NCBI GenBank assembly: GCA_964228885.1
Contig: CAXRCG010000209.1
Coordinates: 1-47,020 of the forward strand
Direction of reading: 5' to 3'
Length of the DNA: 47,020 bases
From: UBA4582 sp964228885
GTDB taxonomy: Bacteria > Pseudomonadota > Gammaproteobacteria > Pseudomonadales > Azotimanducaceae
The notes under the pieces are model-generated. The model saw only the letters and a program-made list of their open reading frames with translations, was not told where the DNA came from and did no database searches. Below, in pieces: positions 26,114 through 36,137 of this stretch. A program made the position numbers and the translations under genes. Numbering within the stretch: the stretch's first letter is position 1; each line of letters begins with the position of its first letter.

Positions 26114-26395
26114 CACTTGTCTTTTTATCTACGCGCCAGTATCGTCTGCCCATTCTGACCTGATCACTGTCGAGGGCATGTTCATTGAAAATAAATGCTT
26201 TATAAATGCGCATCAGCGCGAGATCCTGACGTTTGTTTCATGCATATCTACATTGATAAAAGCGCTTAGTAAATCCCGTCTTCGACGCTTCCGTTTCGCG
26301 AATCATGTTCAACTTCAACCTGCTTTTACCGTGCATGAACTGCACAAGCCTTTGAGGGAAACACATATTGATATTGAATTCTCGGAGAAATTCGA

Positions 26396-27511
26396 TTGAA
26401 GGAACACGAAAACGAAACGATCAAACAAATTGAAGAACAACTGACGCTTGGCCAACTTGGCTGGAAACCGTTTTTCCAAACTCAGCTGGCAGAATATCCG
26501 GATCATTTTCCCGCCAGAGTTGTGCGGCAAGACATGGACCGCTATCAGCTACTGGGCGCTAAAGGAGCGCTGGTGGGGGTGCTGCCCGGCAAAACACGTT
26601 TAACCACGTTCTCGAAGGCGGATCTGCCCAAAGTCGGAGATTGGGTCATGATCAAGAACTCCGAAGAAAATCGCGAGACAGGGCTTTTCGTCATAGAGCA
26701 CACCCTCGCGCGCGTAAGTAAATTTTCACGGAAACAAGCCGGAGAGGTAAATGACGAACAAGTCCTCGCTGCAAACATCGACACAGTATTCATCGTCACA
26801 GGCCTCGACGAAAATTTCAATTTGAACAGGATTGAGAGATACCTCGTTATCGCTGCGGGCAGCGGTGCCGACCCGGTTGTTGTCCTCAGCAAAGCCGACC
26901 TTTGTGAGGATATTGCCAGCTATGTTGATCAAGTGCGCGAAATTGCAGGCGCGGCCCCGATTCACGTCGTGAGTGGTGTTACTGGCGTTGGACTGGAAGC
27001 ACTTCGTGACTATCTTGCTGAAGGACAAACAGCAGCCCTGCTTGGTTCCTCTGGTGTCGGTAAATCTACGATCACCAACCATCTTCTTGGCTACGAGCAT
27101 ATATTAACCGGTGAAGTCCGCGAAGGAGATAGTAAGGGTCGACATACCACAACTTTTCGTGAACTCTGCCGTATTGACGGGGCAGGTATGGTGATCGATA
27201 CGCCAGGCATGCGTGAAATTCAGATATGGAGTAGCGAGGAATCGGCAATACCCTCCTTCGAAGACCTGGATTCACTGATCATCAATTGTCGTTTCAACGA
27301 CTGTCAGCATCATTCGGAACCCGGATGCGCTGTGAAAAAAGCAATTGACTCAGGACAGATTCATCCTGATCGATTAGAGACCTATCGCAAGTACCAGCGG
27401 GAATTAGGGCAAGCGGCCGAAAAACAAAGCGCTGGCGTGCGCGCACAGAAAAAGCTCGAACGAAGGAACTACACAAAATCGCTAAACAATAGCCCGAACA
27501 ATAAAAGCTAG
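26396..27511 (+). CDS. rsgA: Ribosome small-subunit biogenesis GTPase RsgA
   Basis: The 371-residue circularly permuted GTPase has the motif order G4 (SKAD, 165-168), G1 P-loop GSSGVGKST (217-225), then G3 DTPG (268-271). An N-terminal OB-fold precedes, and a zinc site Cys298, Cys303, His305, Cys311 follows. RsgA acts in late 30S assembly and releases RbfA. The start is TTG 26396, with GGAG eight bases upstream. It follows the Tct operon after about 280 bases with no recognised gene. Confidence 0.95.
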   Translation: MKEHENETIKQIEEQLTLGQLGWKPFFQTQLAEYPDHFPARVVRQDMDRYQLLGAKGALVGVLPGKTRLTTFSKADLPKVGDWVMIKNSEENRETGLFVIEHTLARVSKFSRKQAGEVNDEQVLAANIDTVFIVTGLDENFNLNRIERYLVIAAGSGADPVVVLSKADLCEDIASYVDQVREIAGAAPIHVVSGVTGVGLEALRDYLAEGQTAALLGSSGVGKSTITNHLLGYEHILTGEVREGDSKGRHTTTFRELCRIDGAGMVIDTPGMREIQIWSSEESAIPSFEDLDSLIINCRFNDCQHHSEPGCAVKKAIDSGQIHPDRLETYRKYQRELGQAAEKQSAGVRAQKKLERRNYTKSLNNSPNNKS

Positions 27512-27549
27512 TTTCGCTAAATATTGTACGTACTCGTAAATAACATTCG

Positions 27550-27573
27550 AAAAAAAAGGAGCTTCACAGCTCC
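27550..27573 (-). terminator. Intrinsic terminator of the TonB operon
   Basis: Read on the minus strand, GGAGCT pairs with AGCTCC around a four-base loop and is followed by eight Ts, 33 bases after the last gene of the operon. On the plus strand the same hairpin lies about 45 bases after rsgA and is followed by a C/T-rich stretch, so it could also end rsgA transcripts. Confidence 0.85.
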
Positions 27574-27605
27574 CCTTCTTTTCTCTTAAAACACGAATCT
27601 TTAAT

Positions 27606-28985
27606 TTAAGCTTCAAGCATCTCTTTCAGAGCTTTCAGACGACGCTTCTCACCTCGGATATATGCAATATACTGCCGAGCACTCTTGGCTCTGTCCTTAT
27701 CCTTAGCGGCCGCCCTGAAGGCAGCTGTTGCATCATCCCACTCTTTTAGCTGCATTAGAGAAATGCCCATCCAAAAGTTTGCGTCACTGTCTTGCCCTTC
27801 CTTTAAACCGCCCCTATCAAGCGCTTCACGGTAAGAAGCGGTCGCTTCCTTATGTCGATCTTCATTAGCAAGCGCCTGAGCAAGACGATAATGCAACTCG
27901 CCGTCGTCCGTGTATTTGGTCGCTTCCCTCCATGCATCAATCGCCCGCCCCATTTCCTGAGACATGGTGTATGACATAGCTAATAATCTTACGTTCTTCT
28001 CATTTTTTTCGATCAGCCCCTCGTTGAAACCTTTTTCCAAAACTCTCGCCGCTTCAAATGGTACCTCTGCATTCAGCAGCCTTTGGCTTAGCATCACGAC
28101 TTCGGTTTCCTTATCGAACATACCCTGGGAGTAAGCTGCGTAATATGCGGACAGAGATTTGTCCTCCATTTCCTTTTCGGCGTACATCCCGGCTAGATGC
28201 ATCCAGTATTGCTTTTTCGGATAAGCAACGATGAGCTTTTCAAGTACATTGATTACATTGTCAACATCCTTCAACTCATTGTAAATCACGACCTGGAAGT
28301 ACCACCAATTTTCCTTGATGGTCTTGCCCTCTTCTATCGCTAGCCGTTCTACTAGGAGAATACTTTCAAGCGCTTTTTGGAAATTTTCAAGCTGATAGTA
28401 AGCCGTGGCCTTGATGAACGTCACCTGAGTATCGGTTTTTCCCTTTAGAGCCTCCCAACGCTCCATATAGTCGATTGACTTCTGGTACCGCTCCTGAGAG
28501 TAGTAAAGTTGAAACAATGCCCTTAACGAAGAAAGCTCCAAAGCCTCACTAATAAGCTCTTGCTTGAGCACATTTTCATAGGCTTTCATTGTGTTTGGCG
28601 TATCTTCCAATGTGTAATACGCAAACGCGAGCGTATTCCAAACCTGTGCCTTTTCGTAACTGTTGATTTTTCTTCGATTCAGCACCTCTAAAAGATCACT
28701 TACCGCCTGGCGGGGATTAGCAACAACATCGGGTCGTTCCTGCCCCTCCTCAAGTGGTATTGAGTCAGGATCGATCAGCAATTGTGCCTGCGCAATTGCT
28801 TTGTAGATCTTCTCCGTTAGAGGCGGCACTTTACGCGGTTTCTTCTTTTTTTCAGCGGCGTATAGAGCACCAGACTCGAATTGCTGCCCAGGTATGAGAG
28901 ACACTACCGTTGGCAGCGCCCACAAAACACTCACTGCGGTAACTGTGCCTATAAAACTACTTATAAGTGATGTTTGCTTTTTCAT
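27606..28985 (-). CDS. Periplasmic TPR protein of a TonB system
   Basis: The 459-residue protein has a hydrophobic N-terminal segment (about 8-32) and a Lys-rich stretch after the AAEKKKK junction. The rest is mostly tetratricopeptide-like helical repeats, for example AQVWNTLAFAYYTLEDTPNTMKAYENV and LHYRLAQALANEDRHKEATASYREAL. It is the last gene of the DUF3450-ExbB-ExbB-ExbD-TonB operon, where such TPR proteins (TtpB/C-associated type) are usual and probably help TonB contact outer-membrane receptors. That role is inferred from context. Confidence 0.85.
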   Translation of the reverse strand: MKKQTSLISSFIGTVTAVSVLWALPTVVSLIPGQQFESGALYAAEKKKKPRKVPPLTEKIYKAIAQAQLLIDPDSIPLEEGQERPDVVANPRQAVSDLLEVLNRRKINSYEKAQVWNTLAFAYYTLEDTPNTMKAYENVLKQELISEALELSSLRALFQLYYSQERYQKSIDYMERWEALKGKTDTQVTFIKATAYYQLENFQKALESILLVERLAIEEGKTIKENWWYFQVVIYNELKDVDNVINVLEKLIVAYPKKQYWMHLAGMYAEKEMEDKSLSAYYAAYSQGMFDKETEVVMLSQRLLNAEVPFEAARVLEKGFNEGLIEKNEKNVRLLAMSYTMSQEMGRAIDAWREATKYTDDGELHYRLAQALANEDRHKEATASYREALDRGGLKEGQDSDANFWMGISLMQLKEWDDATAAFRAAAKDKDRAKSARQYIAYIRGEKRRLKALKEMLEA

Positions 28986-28994
28986 TTCGCCTAC

Positions 28995-29645
28995 CTAGTC
29001 TTCAGCTAACTCAAAGATAATTTTGTTCTGTACACCCGCAGTTTCAACAGGTTCACCGTCAATTACCTTGGGCTTGTACTTAAATTTCGCGGCAGCTTTT
29101 AAAGCTGCACGGTCAAAAACACCATTTGGATTGTCTTCGCACTGTCCAGTATTTCGCGCACTCGTGATCCAACCACAGTTATTCACCACGATAGGGTCTC
29201 TTACTGTACCTTGGCCTGTTACCGTAAACTCTACGATTACCCAACCGCTCATACCTCTGGATAAAGCGCGACGAGGATAGACCGGCTGAACCTTCACAAT
29301 TGGTAAATAGTCACCATCGGAGATACCAAAACCACCGCCACCGACATCAACTGCTACACTCACATCGACATTTGACATGCTAAATGCGGTGCTGTCTACA
29401 TTCGTTGTGAAGTTCTGTGGAGGCGTGTCGGGCGGAGGCTCATCAGGGGGTGGCGGCTTTTTGGGTTTGCGTTTCTTAGTTTCAACCATTTGATCTTGCT
29501 TAACGCGAACAAAGTCGACCATATTGCCCCCGACATCTTCGGTCAGCGCGCTATCCTGACTGGATATTAACGCCTGCATCAGATAGAAGAGTGCGATGGT
29601 CACAATTGCCCCTACAGCAACAGAAAGACCTAAACGAATAACCAT
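28995..29645 (-). CDS. tonB: Energy transducer TonB
   Basis: The 216-residue protein has one N-terminal membrane anchor (about 7-27), a Lys/Pro-rich linker (KKRKPKKPPPPDEPPPDTPP) and a C-terminal TonB domain starting with VKVQPVYPRRALSRGMSGWVIVEF. The linker is short, as in TonB2/TonB3-type proteins. It passes proton-motive energy from the ExbB/ExbD complex to outer-membrane receptors. Its start has a strong GAGGG site 17 bases from exbD's stop. Confidence 0.95.
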   Translation of the reverse strand: MVIRLGLSVAVGAIVTIALFYLMQALISSQDSALTEDVGGNMVDFVRVKQDQMVETKKRKPKKPPPPDEPPPDTPPQNFTTNVDSTAFSMSNVDVSVAVDVGGGGFGISDGDYLPIVKVQPVYPRRALSRGMSGWVIVEFTVTGQGTVRDPIVVNNCGWITSARNTGQCEDNPNGVFDRAALKAAAKFKYKPKVIDGEPVETAGVQNKIIFELAED

Positions 29646-29662
29646 ACTCTTTCCCTCAACCT

Positions 29663-30064
29663 CTACTTGTTTTCGCCGGCAATTGCGACCTGGCTAATAC
29701 CAATGTTTCTGGCAGCATCCATAATCGCAAGTACCTTTTCTACTTTCGATGTAATGTCTGCCTGAATCACGAGCCCGCCTTTTGGGTTTTCAGCATGCAG
29801 CCTTTCCATCAAAGGTCGAACGTTTCTGATATCCACTTTCTTTTTGTCGATCCAAACTGAACTGTCTGGTCCCACCGCGACGAGCAAAGAAACGGTTTTC
29901 TTCAACTCCGCAGTCTGAGTATCAGGTCTATTAACTTCAATACCTGCTTCCTTGATAAAGGTTGCGGTAACGATGAAAAAAATCAGCATAATAAACACCA
30001 CATCCAACATGGGTGTTAAATCTGCTACTTTTTCATCTGATGATGAATTTTTTCTACTACGCAT
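29663..30064 (-). CDS. exbD: Biopolymer transport protein ExbD
   Basis: The 133-residue protein has the ExbD plan: a short cytoplasmic tail, one membrane helix with the conserved Asp (ADLTPMLDVVFIMLIFFIVTAT, about 14-36) and a periplasmic domain ending in ISQVAIAGE. The Asp in the helix takes part in proton passage. It lies between the second ExbB-type gene and tonB. Confidence 0.95.
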   Translation of the reverse strand: MRSRKNSSSDEKVADLTPMLDVVFIMLIFFIVTATFIKEAGIEVNRPDTQTAELKKTVSLLVAVGPDSSVWIDKKKVDIRNVRPLMERLHAENPKGGLVIQADITSKVEKVLAIMDAARNIGISQVAIAGENK

Positions 30065-30115
30065 TTTTTAATCTCATTTGGATAATCCCGACTCCACCGG
30101 AAACCGGGTTTATGC

Positions 30116-30631
30116 TTAATGATCCATGGTAAGTGTATCTTCCATATAGTCTGCTTCAGACGCGACTTTCGGTGTAATAAACGTATTCGCTAGCACACCG
30201 GACAGTGTCGCCACCATACCTGACATGGTTGGGATAGTGGCGGCTGAGACGCCAGCAGCCATGGAACGTGCGTTACCACCAGAATAGGTCATCGCTTCAA
30301 ATACCTGAACCATACCGGTCACAGTCCCCAGCAAACCCAGCAATGGCAGCAAGGAAATAAGCGTCTTAATATAACCCAGATTCGCGCTCAGTCTGACATT
30401 AACCTCAGAGATCAATCGCAAACGAATCATGTGCGCTTCCCATGAGGTACGCTCGACACGACCCTCCCAGTAGGTTAAGGCTTTCGCAACGTCTCGCTTA
30501 TGTTCCGTGTTGATGTACCACAAACGTTCGAACAGTAGCACCCACATGACGAAGGTAGCGGCAGCGATGAGGAACAACACGTCCCCACCAGCCTCAAAAA
30601 ACGTCCGAATTGCAATAGATATTGCATCCAT
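30116..30631 (-). CDS. exbB: MotA/TolQ/ExbB proton channel protein, short ExbB
   Basis: The 171-residue protein has three membrane segments and the channel signature LISLLPLLGLLGTVTGMVQVFEAM followed by the helix GVSAATIPTMSGMVATLSGVLAN. This is the ExbB subunit expected to surround ExbD. It lies directly after the longer homologue, three bases from its stop, so translation is likely coupled. Confidence 0.93.
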   Translation of the reverse strand: MDAISIAIRTFFEAGGDVLFLIAAATFVMWVLLFERLWYINTEHKRDVAKALTYWEGRVERTSWEAHMIRLRLISEVNVRLSANLGYIKTLISLLPLLGLLGTVTGMVQVFEAMTYSGGNARSMAAGVSAATIPTMSGMVATLSGVLANTFITPKVASEADYMEDTLTMDH

Positions 30632-30634
30632 AGT

Positions 30635-32002
30635 TTAGCTACCTGCTTTTTCAGCGTGCTCAGCGATCAATCCGGCACTTTGTTCGTTCAGAATATGCAT
30701 AATTCCATTAGCTCTCGTAGAAACGATGGAATGCAGCAGTACCGTGGGAATCGCAACACAGAGACCCAATACCGTTGTCATCAACGCTGACGAAATACCG
30801 CCGGCCATAGTTTTAGGATCGCCCGTGCCAAATAGGGTAATCGCCTGGAAGGTTAAGATCATACCAATAACCGTACCAAGCAGACCGAGCAATGGGGCAA
30901 CCATTGAGATGATCTTGATGAAAGAAATCCTTGCGTTAATTGCGGGCTGTTCCCTTAGAATCGCCTCATCAATTTTCAGCATCAGCGTTTCGGAGTCTAC
31001 ATCCTTATTATCATAATAAGTCTGGAGTACCCGTCCCAGTGGATTCTTGGGATCTGCACTATCGGCCTTGATTTGACGCTTAACCTTTCCACCGACCAGC
31101 GTCAAAGTGATGAACCGCTCGAGGGATAACAGTAACGCAACGATACCGAGTGCAATAATCGTGTAACCGGTCTCTTGACCCTGCTGAATACGTTCTTCAA
31201 GAGTAGGAACCTGAATCTGCAGCGCCAGCAACTGACCACGTGTTGGGTCTAACCCAAAAGATGTAAACCCTGAGGTTGCGCTTGTTAAGGCAGTAGCAGA
31301 ATCGACATAGCGTCCGGCCGGCTGTCTTGGCAGTTCTTTCACTATCTGGTTAGCAATATCATAGGTGACATACTCGCCATTACTGATCAGGTTGTAGTTA
31401 CCAACCCGGATGACTTCTGCTTCTATCACTTCACCATCGACTTTATTGATTTTTGTCGTGAACTTCGTGACCTTGGCTGACTCTGTCATTTCACGCTGCA
31501 ATTCAAACCACAAACGCTCAATCTCTTCGATGCTCGCTAGCTTTGAGCTTCGACCCATGGATGCAGCAAACTCACCCAACCATTCTCCACGACCTGGATA
31601 TTCAGCACTGACCAGCGAACCTTCTAATACACCGCGCGTGTCACCACTGACTTGTTGAAGCACACCAAACAATTCACGCAGCGAACCGAGACGCTTTGCG
31701 AGCACTTCCTGAAGACTAGCTAGGCGCTGTTCGTTATTCTCAAACGTTGTTTCAAGACGCTCACTTCGCGCCTCTTCTCTGCGCTGCTCAGCTTTAGCAT
31801 TATTCAATGCTTTCTGCTGTGAGGCCTTGTCAGCAATGAAGTCACTTTCGCGCTTCTCGTTAATCTGCTTGTTGACGACTTTGCCATCACGTACGAGCTG
31901 CAAAAGCTCTGCAAGTGATTTGGCTGGAATTTCATCCGCAGCTTGGACATTGATACTAAACACAAGCCCGAGAGATACTATTACTGTAAAGATATTTTTC
32001 AT
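30635..32002 (-). CDS. Long MotA/TolQ/ExbB family protein with periplasmic extension (TtpC type)
   Basis: The 455-residue protein has a signal peptide (ends near VQAA), a long periplasmic, partly coiled-coil region (about 25-270, for example RESDFIADKASQQKALNNAKAEQ) and a C-terminal ExbB-like channel domain with APLLGLLGTVIGMILTFQAI. This matches the TtpC protein of TonB2-type systems in Vibrio, Alteromonas and similar bacteria, where it is required together with short ExbB. It is preceded by the DUF3450 gene, two bases apart. Confidence 0.9.
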   Translation of the reverse strand: MKNIFTVIVSLGLVFSINVQAADEIPAKSLAELLQLVRDGKVVNKQINEKRESDFIADKASQQKALNNAKAEQRREEARSERLETTFENNEQRLASLQEVLAKRLGSLRELFGVLQQVSGDTRGVLEGSLVSAEYPGRGEWLGEFAASMGRSSKLASIEEIERLWFELQREMTESAKVTKFTTKINKVDGEVIEAEVIRVGNYNLISNGEYVTYDIANQIVKELPRQPAGRYVDSATALTSATSGFTSFGLDPTRGQLLALQIQVPTLEERIQQGQETGYTIIALGIVALLLSLERFITLTLVGGKVKRQIKADSADPKNPLGRVLQTYYDNKDVDSETLMLKIDEAILREQPAINARISFIKIISMVAPLLGLLGTVIGMILTFQAITLFGTGDPKTMAGGISSALMTTVLGLCVAIPTVLLHSIVSTRANGIMHILNEQSAGLIAEHAEKAGS

Positions 32003-32004
32003 TG

Positions 32005-32781
32005 TTATTCTCCCGGAGCCGCAACAGGTAATTGAACCAGACCTGCGGTCTGGGTTTTACGAGCGATTCTGATCCCGTCTCTTACCCCAGAGCGAAACTC
32101 GTCACCGACAATGACCCATTCTCTTGCATTGTTATCCCAAACGCCGGTTGTCGCTGCATCGGGTGTCTGGAACACAAGTGACACGCGACCCCACTTCAGC
32201 AGATCTACCTGTCTGTCCTTGCCATCAAGCTGAATGACGTCGGTGTAGGCTTCTATCGTGGAACCGTAGGAATTTTCCACTTGATAAGCCTGAAGCACCT
32301 GACTGAATTTTTCAGATACTGCAACATCCGATCGATCAAGCGTATCTTTCAGAAAAGCAATTCGATCTTGGCGCTCTTTCATCAGGAACGGAATATCAAG
32401 ACTTACAAACTTGTCTAAGTTGTCGATCATTCTTTCAATCAAAGGACCGATTTGTCGTTCGATCACTGTCACGTTATCGATGGAATCGTTCAGCTCAGCC
32501 ATTTCTGCCTCTTGATTCCTGATTAGTCTTTCCTGTTGCTGGTTATAAACTTTTAAACCATCAACCACTTTCATGACCTGCTTGTACTGTGACAAAAGGT
32601 CTCTTGTCTGATCAGTCAACTCGTCAATTTTGAGTTGTGATTTGCGTCCGTCTTGCGTCGTATTGGCGCGAACCCCAAGAACTTCTTCGAGGGACTGCGC
32701 AGACACTACGCTTGTTGAAATGATAGCCAGGAAGGCGACGGCGATTGCCAAAACTCCCCGTCTCATCTGATGCTGTTTCAT
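32005..32781 (-). CDS. DUF3450 family periplasmic protein
   Basis: The 258-residue protein has a signal peptide (about 1-28, ending VVSAQ) and a long coiled coil (roughly 40-110), followed by the DUF3450 signature VSLDIPFLMKERQDRIAFLK and LLKWGRVSLVFQT. It is the first gene of the TonB operon. In comparable operons it is called TtpA and is thought to be a periplasmic helper, but its biochemical role is unknown. Confidence 0.88.
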   Translation of the reverse strand: MKQHQMRRGVLAIAVAFLAIISTSVVSAQSLEEVLGVRANTTQDGRKSQLKIDELTDQTRDLLSQYKQVMKVVDGLKVYNQQQERLIRNQEAEMAELNDSIDNVTVIERQIGPLIERMIDNLDKFVSLDIPFLMKERQDRIAFLKDTLDRSDVAVSEKFSQVLQAYQVENSYGSTIEAYTDVIQLDGKDRQVDLLKWGRVSLVFQTPDAATTGVWDNNAREWVIVGDEFRSGVRDGIRIARKTQTAGLVQLPVAAPGE

Positions 32782-33170
32782 GCTGATACCTACTAGGAAT
32801 TGTTGCTCTTTATAATTTTTTTAATAGTCCACAATTTCTCAGTCACGAAGACACCCGTTGACATCGCGTGTGAACTATCAACGGCCACAGGATGTAGAAG
32901 CACCACGGGTTTGTCAAGACGATCACGTCCAAATTGACAGATTACTAAAGATGATTTCAAACCTTTTTCAATTTCGGTTTCATTTGAGGCCTTATCTCGA
33001 TTGTCAATACTTTAATTGCCCCAAAAACACGCGCCGTCAATGCGAACGCATTGACCCTCAAATTGGGTCAAAACTGCTAAAAAATCAGGTTAATGTTCAT
33101 GTGGGTCTAGAAACGATCGTAGTCACCCCGAGCTATGATGCCGCTGCTGATATATCACTCTTGTTAATCA
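32782..33170. other. 389-base gap upstream of the TonB operon
   Basis: This should contain the TonB operon promoter on the minus strand; I found no Fur-box-like sequence and no clear -35/-10 pair, only an AT-rich TATAAA-like stretch about 30 bases before the first gene. On the plus strand a TTG-started open frame (32858-33295) crosses the gap and runs into the 3' end of the peptidase gene; I do not believe it is a gene. Confidence 0.4.
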
Positions 33171-36137
33171 CTATATCGCCTTCACCAAGTAGCTGCCATC
33201 GAGGTCCCCGATGGCATTTTCACTACATACAACTGCTCTGGCATTTGGACCATCAAAGTATTTTGTGGCCACGCGTTTTACGTCCTCGACAGTAACTGCG
33301 AGAATCCGCTCGCGCTTTTCTTTAAATGAAGCCAGGTCACGACCCAGTAATTGATTATGAAATGTTTTTCGCGCATCACCTGCAGGAGAGCCAGGCGCAT
33401 CCATACTGCTGATCAAGCCGAGTATTGCTTCCTCAAGCGCGTCAAACTTTAACGCTGTACCTTGGACCCATTCCAGCGCCTTTCCGAACGCCTCAAACGT
33501 TTTGACCAGATTTGGGTCACGGTAAGAGTAAAACCTGAAAATACCATTTGCGGCGTCATATCCAGCACCGCCGCCATAAGCGCCACCTTGCTCTCTGATC
33601 GCCTTATGCAAGTATCCGTTACTCAACACACCAGCCAGTACAGATAGCGCAGCTGCATCGACATGATTTTCAGGCACCGCCGGGTACACCGAGGCACAGA
33701 AGTTTACCTGAGTCGCTGTGGTCCAACATTGCCTAGTTTCCGGGGCGGCAAAGGGAATCGAGACCTGTTGCGTGTCATCGCCGCTTAAAGGCGGTGATCC
33801 CCACAATTGCGCCAGAATGGTCTCTGATTCAGCAAACTGATTATGCTCACCGACAACCAGCAGCCTAGGATTCATCGAAACAATTCGCTGGTGAATTGCG
33901 CTAAGTTTTTCAATGAAATTTGTGAGACCTATCGGGTCATCGAGAGAATCATCTAAACGTTTGAGATTCTGTAAACCTGCAAAGCCGGTCAAATGATAAT
34001 TAAGTCTACTCACTGGTCGAAAAACGCTCGATGCAGCGCTCATGGCAAGGCCATGTGCGTTATTGATCACGCTTGATTCCATACGGATCCGTGAATGCTT
34101 AACTAAATCTCGTATACGCTCTGATTCGGCAAAGTTGGGTTTCAACCAAGTATCCTGAAGCAACTGCATCATTTCAGCTCGCTGCGGATTCAGTGTTTTG
34201 CTCGACATCGTAAGGTGAGCCTTGGCAACATCCGGATTATCGATCGCACTGCGCACTGAAGTATATGCGCCGATGCCACCGGTTTGACTATGCTGAAGAT
34301 GCTGAGTTTCAAGATACCCGCGTCCCGCGGAACCAATCTCGGTTACTGTCTGAGTATAAAGCGGTAGACACTGAAATAAATCAGCGCTCAACTCTGGCAT
34401 TGGAGTGATAATCTGGCAGTAGGTTAGCCCGTTGGAACCAACATCATAGCGATCCAATTTCATGCCATTGCTCAACTTGCATGAAGTGCCCTCGGGCAGA
34501 ACGACTTCCTCAGGAACATTTTCGATGCCAACCCGCGGTAATAACTCAACATCGTCCGGTTGCTCCTGACGATGCTTTAAGTCGTCGGATAACGTCACAA
34601 TATTTTGTCGTTCTGTTTCGGTCAATGCGGCCCTGATGGCCGCTAACCGCGCAACTTCCTCCGACGTTACTTTCGCATTAAGTTCAGGATCTGGTGCTAA
34701 CACCAGTCGAACGCGGTGAGGGTTATCGAGCAAGAGCTCCTGCACCAAACCTTTAATAAAGTTAGGATCCTGGACCTCTTGTTTAAGCTTATGCAGCACT
34801 GGCTCCAAATCTAACAAAGCAATCGGGTCTCCACGATGTACCACTGCCGACAAACAAGAAAAGATGAGTTGCAAACCAAAAGGATAACCATCACCGCCAA
34901 TTTCTCTCTGACTCAATTCTAGTTGATGTAGGCATGCTTCAAGTTTTTCAACCGCTATACCATCTCGGGCAACACCCTCAAGGGTTGAAAGTATCAGCGT
35001 TTCGATTTCGTCAGCGTTGTCTGAGTTACAACCCTCGAGGCCACACATAAAGCTCATTTCACGATTTGATTCTTCTAGCCCACACAGGGGCGATGCGGCA
35101 GATGCGAGATCGGTGGTTTCCATCGCCAACCGAAGCGGCGAAGCACTAGTATCCAACAGAACATCAGACAACAAGTGGCATCTGAGCAATAAATCCAAGT
35201 CGATGCTTGGTCCGAGTAACCAGGCCATGACGAGATGACTTCGTTCAACCTCAACGCCTTCGTGCTCGGATTCAACGCCAACGCCTCTTTCAACTGCATA
35301 GTATTCCTGCACTCGCTTAGGTCGCTGAAACCGGTCTTCGAGTCCAGCTTCGATTTTCAGCGCGCTGGCCTCGAACCGCGACAACGCCTTGTCTTCGAAC
35401 GCCTGTTGTAACTCGAAGGCAGACCTGTCGCCAAACGTCATGAACATCGCATTTGAAGGGTGGTAATGCGAGCGGTAAAAATCCATCAGATCATCGTAAG
35501 TTAGATCGGGTATGCACTTCGGATCACCGCCGCTATTAAAATGGTAAGTCGTGGTTGGGAAAAGATGTTTCTTCAGCGTGTCATATAAAACGGAAATGGG
35601 TGAACTGACGTCACCTTTCATTTCGTTGTACACGATCCCTTTATAAGTTAACGCAGAAGCGGTGTTGTTGGGTTCTTCAAATTCAAACCTGTGCCCTTCC
35701 TGAGCAAAATCCAGCGGGTCGAGCCGAGAGAAAAACACCGCATCAAGATAGATCTCAAGCAGGTTGTCAAAGTCTTGGGCATTCTGACTGGCAAAGGGAT
35801 AAGCGGTGTAATCACTTGAAGTGAAGGCATTCATAAAAGTGTTGAGTGAACGCCGTATCATCAGGAAGAAAGGGTCGCGTACTGGAAACTTCTCGCTGCC
35901 ACAGAGAACCGTGTGTTCAAGCATGTGGGCGACACCGGTTGAGTTCATGGGCACTGTTCTGAAGGCAACCATGAACACGTTTTCCTGATTGGGGGCATCC
36001 AAGTGATAGTGTCTTGCACCTGTCACCCGGTGTTCAAACTCATTAACCGTCAAATCAAGAGTTTCGAGACGTTGGCTACGGAGCAGCGCAAACGCTGGAT
36101 GTGTCTTTGTTTGTGGCAATTGATCAGCGACGCTCAT
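33171..36137 (-). CDS. M16C (PreP/Cym1-type) zinc metallopeptidase
   Basis: The 988-residue peptidase has the inverted zinc motif HMLEH (His71, Glu74, His75) in GVAHMLEHTVLCGSEKFPVRDPFF, with the third ligand Glu172 in YNEMKG. The length and four-domain pattern fit the PreP presequence peptidases that degrade short unstructured peptides inside a closed chamber; bacterial members act on peptides of unknown origin. No signal peptide is present. Its ATG overlaps the stop of the upstream SDR gene (ATGA), so the pair is co-translated. Confidence 0.93.
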   Translation of the reverse strand: MSVADQLPQTKTHPAFALLRSQRLETLDLTVNEFEHRVTGARHYHLDAPNQENVFMVAFRTVPMNSTGVAHMLEHTVLCGSEKFPVRDPFFLMIRRSLNTFMNAFTSSDYTAYPFASQNAQDFDNLLEIYLDAVFFSRLDPLDFAQEGHRFEFEEPNNTASALTYKGIVYNEMKGDVSSPISVLYDTLKKHLFPTTTYHFNSGGDPKCIPDLTYDDLMDFYRSHYHPSNAMFMTFGDRSAFELQQAFEDKALSRFEASALKIEAGLEDRFQRPKRVQEYYAVERGVGVESEHEGVEVERSHLVMAWLLGPSIDLDLLLRCHLLSDVLLDTSASPLRLAMETTDLASAASPLCGLEESNREMSFMCGLEGCNSDNADEIETLILSTLEGVARDGIAVEKLEACLHQLELSQREIGGDGYPFGLQLIFSCLSAVVHRGDPIALLDLEPVLHKLKQEVQDPNFIKGLVQELLLDNPHRVRLVLAPDPELNAKVTSEEVARLAAIRAALTETERQNIVTLSDDLKHRQEQPDDVELLPRVGIENVPEEVVLPEGTSCKLSNGMKLDRYDVGSNGLTYCQIITPMPELSADLFQCLPLYTQTVTEIGSAGRGYLETQHLQHSQTGGIGAYTSVRSAIDNPDVAKAHLTMSSKTLNPQRAEMMQLLQDTWLKPNFAESERIRDLVKHSRIRMESSVINNAHGLAMSAASSVFRPVSRLNYHLTGFAGLQNLKRLDDSLDDPIGLTNFIEKLSAIHQRIVSMNPRLLVVGEHNQFAESETILAQLWGSPPLSGDDTQQVSIPFAAPETRQCWTTATQVNFCASVYPAVPENHVDAAALSVLAGVLSNGYLHKAIREQGGAYGGGAGYDAANGIFRFYSYRDPNLVKTFEAFGKALEWVQGTALKFDALEEAILGLISSMDAPGSPAGDARKTFHNQLLGRDLASFKEKRERILAVTVEDVKRVATKYFDGPNARAVVCSENAIGDLDGSYLVKAI

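Noticed and set aside
26178..26399. 73-residue frame ending at the rsgA start
   Set aside because: Composition is not clearly coding, the ribosome site is too close to the ATG, and it is probably the open rsgA upstream region.
32782..32860. Fur box for the TonB operon
   Set aside because: I looked for GATAATGATAATCATTATC-like repeats and saw none near the operon start.
32858..33295. 145-residue TTG-started plus-strand frame before the peptidase gene
   Set aside because: Its last 125 bases are antisense to the well-supported M16C peptidase, there is no ribosome site, and the protein resembles nothing I recognise.
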